Positions 6,001 through 8,666 of a stretch of 8,666 bases of DNA are shown here, one piece after another. Below the pieces are notes generated by a model. It worked only from the letters and a program-made list of their open reading frames with translations. It made no database searches and was not told the DNA's origin. Each line of letters opens with the position of its first letter. Position 1 is the stretch's first letter. The DNA is from an uncultured Eubacteriales bacterium (GTDB lineage: Bacteria; Bacillota; Clostridia; Lachnospirales; Lachnospiraceae), in contig CACZSO010000023.1 of assembly GCA_902783795.1 (NCBI GenBank), forward strand, positions 1 to 8,666, written 5' to 3'. Position numbers and translations under genes: made by a program.

Positions 6001-8410
6001 CACCCGGTGCAAGGATCAACGAATAGAGCAGGTTCCCAAGAGCGAAACCGTCAGGAACCCAAGCCTGGTGCATATTTAAAATATAGCCCATTCCAAGAGA
6101 GACCGCGACCGGTACACTGTCAGGATTCTCATAAAAACTCCTCTTGAACTCGTCAGGATCTAGCATCTCATTCAGCCGGGTACGAGTTCCCTTACTTAGC
6201 CGGGCATCCTTGGCAAAGGCTGGTTCAACAAGTCTCTGTACCATGCTGTAATTAAAAATGCGGGACGGCGCCGTATCCGTTGGCAAATTGACAGCCGTGC
6301 TGCCTTCTCCCATCAGACGAACACTCGGAAGCGCCCTGGGCTTTAAGGAAGAACCGTCAAACATATCTCTGATCAGCATGAATTTACCCAGATTTGCATC
6401 CAGGCTGCCGTTGATAAGATTCATCAGGGTTCGCTCCAAATCATCTGTCCGCGGATCCGCTCCGTAAATAAACTCCAGCTCATATTCTATCGTTTTCTTA
6501 TTGTCAGTATATTTTATGACATCGGGATCATCCGGGTGGGTCTCGATATAGGATTCCAGCGCATCAATCTCAGCCAGCTGGACCTCTGACTGTTCATTCT
6601 TCTCCTCCTGGGCTTCAAGCATCAGAAGCTCCAGCCGTATTTCTTCCGCAATATCGATAATGTTTCGATTACTCGAAACAAGGTATTGGAGAAGTATATC
6701 CGTTGCATCCCGGGAGATGTCCAGATAGTAGTCATGATAAACTTTTTTAGCTTCAGCTTTCTCCAAATCCATGAAACCGTCAGGCTTGTAAGGCTGCTCC
6801 AGGTTGCCCATTTCAAGTTCTATCTCAGCTATGTCCGCTTCCAGAATCTTCTTATTGGCGGCAATATCAGCAAGCAGGTTCTCCAGCCTAGTGTATTCAT
6901 CTCTCCCGTACATTTCTTCATCGGTGTCCTTAATATAGGACATCAACGGCTGCGAAGCATTCGGATGCTCCAGTTCTGCGCGTATATCTGTGCTGTCAAT
7001 TCTCTTTTTGTCGTTCTCTGTCTGAGTCTTTTCCTTTTCCTTCTTTTTCAGTTCATTTTTCAGCTCTCTGCTTCCGGTCTTGTTTGCGTCTCTACCTTCA
7101 GAATCACCTTCAATCTCGATCTTGATAGCCGCAATCCGGTTAAGGATCTGAACAAGCTTTTCTTCGATTCTGGGCCTTATCGCGTCAATCAACTGGTCTA
7201 TAACTACCCGCTCCTGGTCATAGAGCTCCTCCGCCTCCTTGTCCAGCTCAAAAATCCCCCTGTTGAGCCGTTCCTTCATCAGCTTATATCTGAAATAAAG
7301 GGCATACTTCTTCCGGCGGATTTCCTGCGCCCTCTTAGCCTTGCGCTGCTCTATCGTAATTTTGTAGCGAATGGATGTTTCAAAACGCAGGTTTTCCCTG
7401 ACCATCCTGTCAACTTTGGTATAGGTGTCAAGCAAAGCAGACGCTCTTTCGTGCCTGATTTCCACCGTTCCGTCCTTTTTCGGGATTTTTATTGTGACAT
7501 ATTCACTATCCAGAATCTCGGAAGCGCGGCGGATAAAAGTCATATGCGGAACCGTGTCAGCAACAGTACGGCTCTGAACGACCCCATAACTCTGCTTTTC
7601 GGAAATGATGACCTTCACTGTCTCCATCAGATTGTAGCGGTCCGGCATGACAATTATGAACTTGCCGTCACTGTCGGTGTAACCGATCAGATCCTCATCA
7701 TCCTCCACCTTGTCCTGCGCAGGGCTCGAAATACCGACGAGCTGCACACTGTAGCCCGGCATAGGAACGGCTTTTTCATCCGGCTCCCCGAGATTCTTCA
7801 TGTACACGGTACCGCTGATTGTACGCGGCAGTGGGAGTCTCAGCTCAATATTCTGGAGAAACAGCAGACCTTCCCTCAGGATTTCAGTGTCTGTTTTAAC
7901 ACTTCCGCTGTCATCAAACAGATAAGTCGGCTCTGGATCGTTTTCTGCAATGAGGGTATAATGGCTGGTTGTCGCCGCAATTACCTGTCCTGCCTGATTA
8001 AGGATATTCAAAATCTCCTCGTTAGTCGGTTTTTCAAAATAAATATCTTTCGGAAGCCTCACGGATTTCTCGAGGATATTAAGAACGGCGCACAGCTTAC
8101 TGTAACTCACACGCGCAAGATCCGATACATTCCGCACACCTGCAGTCGCTGCATAGAAACCGAACGGAATTGTCATGAAGGACATTTCACTTAAAATGGC
8201 CTCATGGAAAACCCTCCGCGCTACGGTCTTATCACCCGCAATTCTTATTATATACGGTCTTCTTTCCTCATTCAGATACTGGACGATATAGGTTTCACTG
8301 TCGTATGCGCCGGCAGAGTTTGCCAGTTGCTGCAGTTTTTCTTCTGACAGCGCTACACGCAGCCTGCTTGCTTCACCTACATAGAAATCTTGTTCTTCAG
8401 CTATAGCCAC
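3083..8410 (-). CDS. Giant multidomain protein of unknown function (1775 residues)
   Basis: The start is GTG at 8408-8410 with a perfect AGGAGG 8 bases upstream. There is no signal peptide. Layout by residue: 1-190 mixed N-terminal region; about 197-275 beta domain resembling the carboxypeptidase-regulatory/CnaB-like fold (ISGTVYMKN, PMPGYSVQLVG, GYTDSDGKFIIVMP); about 325-470 and 500-615 charged helices, likely coiled coil; 765-815 GYILNMHQAWVPDG then GFALGNLLYSLILAPGEEQR; 815-948 Ser/Ala/Thr/Gly-rich helical insert containing GLGIKAFFGLSAGVKSKSV; 950-990 NHNHSHVMTVQYWEVMRRYR then VELVLFVPLKPVRF; 1010-1480 beta-rich region; about 1490-1575 Ala/Ser-rich helices; 1579-1700 low-complexity Gly/Asn/Ser/Pro/Asp linker; 1702-1775 acidic helical C-terminal domain. 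I cannot name the family or an active site. The modular plan suits a large scaffold, secreted or toxin-like protein; helicase, NRPS and protease signatures were not seen. Cytoplasmic location or non-classical export is inferred from the absent signal peptide. Confidence 0.95.
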   Translation of the reverse strand: MAIAEEQDFYVGEASRLRVALSEEKLQQLANSAGAYDSETYIVQYLNEERRPYIIRIAGDKTVARRVFHEAILSEMSFMTIPFGFYAATAGVRNVSDLARVSYSKLCAVLNILEKSVRLPKDIYFEKPTNEEILNILNQAGQVIAATTSHYTLIAENDPEPTYLFDDSGSVKTDTEILREGLLFLQNIELRLPLPRTISGTVYMKNLGEPDEKAVPMPGYSVQLVGISSPAQDKVEDDEDLIGYTDSDGKFIIVMPDRYNLMETVKVIISEKQSYGVVQSRTVADTVPHMTFIRRASEILDSEYVTIKIPKKDGTVEIRHERASALLDTYTKVDRMVRENLRFETSIRYKITIEQRKAKRAQEIRRKKYALYFRYKLMKERLNRGIFELDKEAEELYDQERVVIDQLIDAIRPRIEEKLVQILNRIAAIKIEIEGDSEGRDANKTGSRELKNELKKKEKEKTQTENDKKRIDSTDIRAELEHPNASQPLMSYIKDTDEEMYGRDEYTRLENLLADIAANKKILEADIAEIELEMGNLEQPYKPDGFMDLEKAEAKKVYHDYYLDISRDATDILLQYLVSSNRNIIDIAEEIRLELLMLEAQEEKNEQSEVQLAEIDALESYIETHPDDPDVIKYTDNKKTIEYELEFIYGADPRTDDLERTLMNLINGSLDANLGKFMLIRDMFDGSSLKPRALPSVRLMGEGSTAVNLPTDTAPSRIFNYSMVQRLVEPAFAKDARLSKGTRTRLNEMLDPDEFKRSFYENPDSVPVAVSLGMGYILNMHQAWVPDGFALGNLLYSLILAPGEEQRIIVQEHIQSYTVSDEAAALDTVSDTYTNTQQDKETAAFNNAAERYSGAHSDYEYYSEASSKGEAGLGIKAFFGLSAGVKSKSVNKGSGSSNAYQTDTYNEASQAAQNFQTEIKTEAERIAAAQRTSIRTATSKETESVSSRIIANHNHSHVMTVQYWEVMRRYRMETCIEGVELVLFVPLKPVRFLPDESCIQSLPDESGTQNQINFSNYNLEINDIYDFKKEYFDFRYGKLLRHADILTPRLPVKYRSGLNLIRKFAAYPVWIMEKKAGNANKTVTLTLKGSFLEFDNIEATLYFANSNVKVRGMVTDREYFPIDPSLNTRDEVIYGIQGLRNDNQVSRRKGFLNMKGLFEAKDVSKEPKIWKFSFSIPATVTAQDISYIRVENNISSWSCRLSQENQYLAPYEIAAIANYEDKLIDLYKDDTKSGKDQRKIAHYEEGLPECYITPNITFTRNELLGLGPLRVQAEITDPNNNTDPTTETPITLQYGGFDIDLSNRPPVLHYTEVLEMEETLHHVLSNTMHYSQVIWSSLSDDERIMMLEPYTVGMDYDLYGEFDTEKTEEDIDKIPLLNCVNAKRVIGFYGNCMLLPFTYPQKLAEALGKTAGEIQEELYRYHTTSFRVPSTVISVPTQGMVGEAVLGATNVSEKIDITRFWNWKDSEIDHMNIDQTSFNGNSLLATATTRDIDAPTQGAAATAHIDSSSLLSALTQRAAPTFANALANTDIRDLLKSTDSNASAGRDKVVDSTSGMINKALDAAAQVASAYLGGKTGKSNTASGQNNNNTQQKPAEGGDGNSSESGDGNGNGSEGGNDSSGKPKPKPGDGGTEETHSGAEGKPPDHNITEEGGPKNPSKESLQEKPGENDPKTNDPETKDSETNDPNNPGQDETDDDPFGVHGIFDKALELSEQGISGVEYFNREMEKLTGEYGNYQEGEIEAFLRDFCEANGADYDDIVASVEEIFAKAAADRS
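3311..3676 (-). repeat. Low-complexity linker-coding region in the giant gene
   Basis: Residues 1579-1700 are dominated by Gly, Asn, Ser, Asp, Glu, Pro and Lys (for example GGDGNSSESGDGNGNGSEGG, then GKPKPKPGDGG). The composition is that of a disordered spacer separating the main body from the last 74 residues. It is read in frame and contains no stop, so it is part of the protein, not an intergenic repeat. Confidence 0.85.
3344..3403 (-). repeat. Four degenerate 15-base tandem repeats within the linker
   Basis: On the minus strand four consecutive 15-base units encode DPKTN, DPETK, DSETN and DPNNP (residues 1670-1689). The first three share the pattern GAT-C-GA-AC-AA; the fourth is more diverged. 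The repeats keep frame and may vary in number between strains. Confidence 0.75.
5384..5437 (-). repeat. 27-base imperfect tandem duplication within the giant gene
   Basis: Two adjacent 27-base units (5411-5437 and 5384-5410) match at 21 of 27 positions by direct comparison. They encode FLPDESCIQ and SLPDESGTQ (residues 992-1009). The duplication sits right after the strand VELVLFVPLKPVRF and before the beta-rich half, in what is probably a surface loop. Confidence 0.85.
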
Positions 8411-8418
8411 TTGAATTA

Positions 8419-8424
8419 CCTCCT
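8419..8424 (-). promoter_or_regulatory. Strong ribosome-binding site for the giant gene
   Basis: A perfect AGGAGG (extended to AGGAGGT) lies 8 bases before the GTG start of the giant protein. It supports GTG rather than a downstream ATG as the start; the first internal Met is not until residue 76. Confidence 0.9.
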
Positions 8425-8582
8425 GTCATTCTGTTTTGAGTTTGCCATATGATTGTTCAAGGTATTATGATGAGTCAAAAAACTGTCATTCATTTAATGT
8501 TGTCGGAAATTAACGTCTGTTGCGCTTGATATGATTCTTAATATTATAAATAGAAGAGAAGCGAAAGATTATTTATTCAATT
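8425..8582. other. AT-rich leader upstream of the giant gene
   Basis: About 160 bases between the possible upstream gene end and the ribosome site of the giant gene, with no convincing gene or stable hairpin. On the minus strand a perfect TATAAT (8543-8548) could be a -10 box, but the hexamer 17 bases upstream (TAATCT) is a poor -35. TTGACT followed closely by CATAAT, around 8466-8482, has the wrong spacing for one promoter. A promoter for the operon is expected here but cannot be fixed from sequence alone. Confidence 0.35.
8543..8548 (-). promoter_or_regulatory. Possible -10 promoter element for the giant-gene operon
   Basis: The minus strand reads TATAAT here, within TTTATAATATT. It would leave a leader of about 125-130 bases before the GTG start. 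No good -35 or extended -10 (TGn) accompanies it, and such hexamers are frequent by chance in AT-rich DNA. Confidence 0.25.
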
Positions 8583-8666
8583 TTACCATAATATTTCATC
8601 CAAATCAATTGATACATGTGACTTCTGCACACAATGTAAATTGTCGGATTCATAAAACAGCTCATA
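8583..8666 (-). CDS. Possible C-terminal end of an upstream gene (partial)
   Basis: From the right edge the minus strand is open for 27 codons to a TAA at 8583-8585, beginning YELFYESDNLHCVQKSHVSI and ending DLDEILW. The residue mix is that of an ordinary soluble protein tail. The length is too short to exclude chance, and a second frame is also open over the same bases, so this is only tentative. If real, the gene lies upstream in the same direction as the giant gene. Confidence 0.25.
   Translation of the reverse strand, partial: YELFYESDNLHCVQKSHVSIDLDEILW

Noticed and set aside
6686..8194. Plus-strand open frame of 502 codons antisense to the giant gene
   Set aside because: It lies wholly inside the giant gene, has no convincing ribosome site and reads as a biased Leu/Phe/Ser/Ile-rich product with no recognisable domain. 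The minus-strand frame has a perfect ribosome site and structured motifs, so this is a shadow.
8575..8665. Second minus-strand frame at the right edge (starting MSCFMNPTIY)
   Set aside because: It is short, has no ribosome site in view and a Met/Tyr/Cys-rich composition unlike a typical protein; the other frame ending at 8583 is a better, though still weak, candidate.

Overview
The window looks like chromosomal DNA of a Gram-positive anaerobe of the Bacillota, probably a Clostridia/Lachnospiraceae-type bacterium. This is an inference. It rests on AGGAGG-type ribosome sites at most of the starts, the style of the IS1182-like transposase fragment at the left edge, and moderate but very uneven base composition. 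No rRNA, tRNA or CRISPR array is visible.

Every supportable gene lies on the minus strand, so transcription runs from high to low coordinates. At the right edge is a possible last stretch of an upstream gene (8583-8666), then about 170 bases of AT-rich leader. Next come a 1775-residue protein of unknown function (3083-8410, GTG start, AGGAGG site), a 112-residue protein (2720-3058) and a 482-residue protein with a strongly hydrophobic segment (1258-2706). These three are separated by only 24 and 13 bases and look like one transcription unit. After a 50-base gap follow a flavodoxin-fold NAD(P)H:FMN reductase (662-1207) and, 10 bases on, a small PLAT/LH2-like protein that lacks the last part of the fold (400-651). 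A clear intrinsic terminator (332-373) closes the run. Beyond it is a 5'-truncated IS1182-type transposase that leaves the window (1-283).

The candidate undescribed system is the giant protein with its two small partners. The giant has no signal peptide. It carries a carboxypeptidase-regulatory-like beta domain, a long charged coiled-coil region, a central block with motifs GFALGNLLYSLILAPGEEQR and NHNHSHVMTVQYWEVMRRYR flanking a Ser/Ala/Gly-rich helical insert, a long beta-rich half, a low-complexity linker of about 120 residues and a small acidic helical C-terminal domain. I cannot assign a family name or activity. The architecture suggests a large scaffold, surface or toxin-like protein whose partners are made stoichiometrically with it.

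Base composition is a patchwork. By hand count, bases 841-900 (reductase) are 43/60 G+C, 5941-6000 (giant) 32/60, and 1381-1440 (482-residue protein) 16/60. Together with the IS remnant, this suggests an accessory region assembled from several sources.
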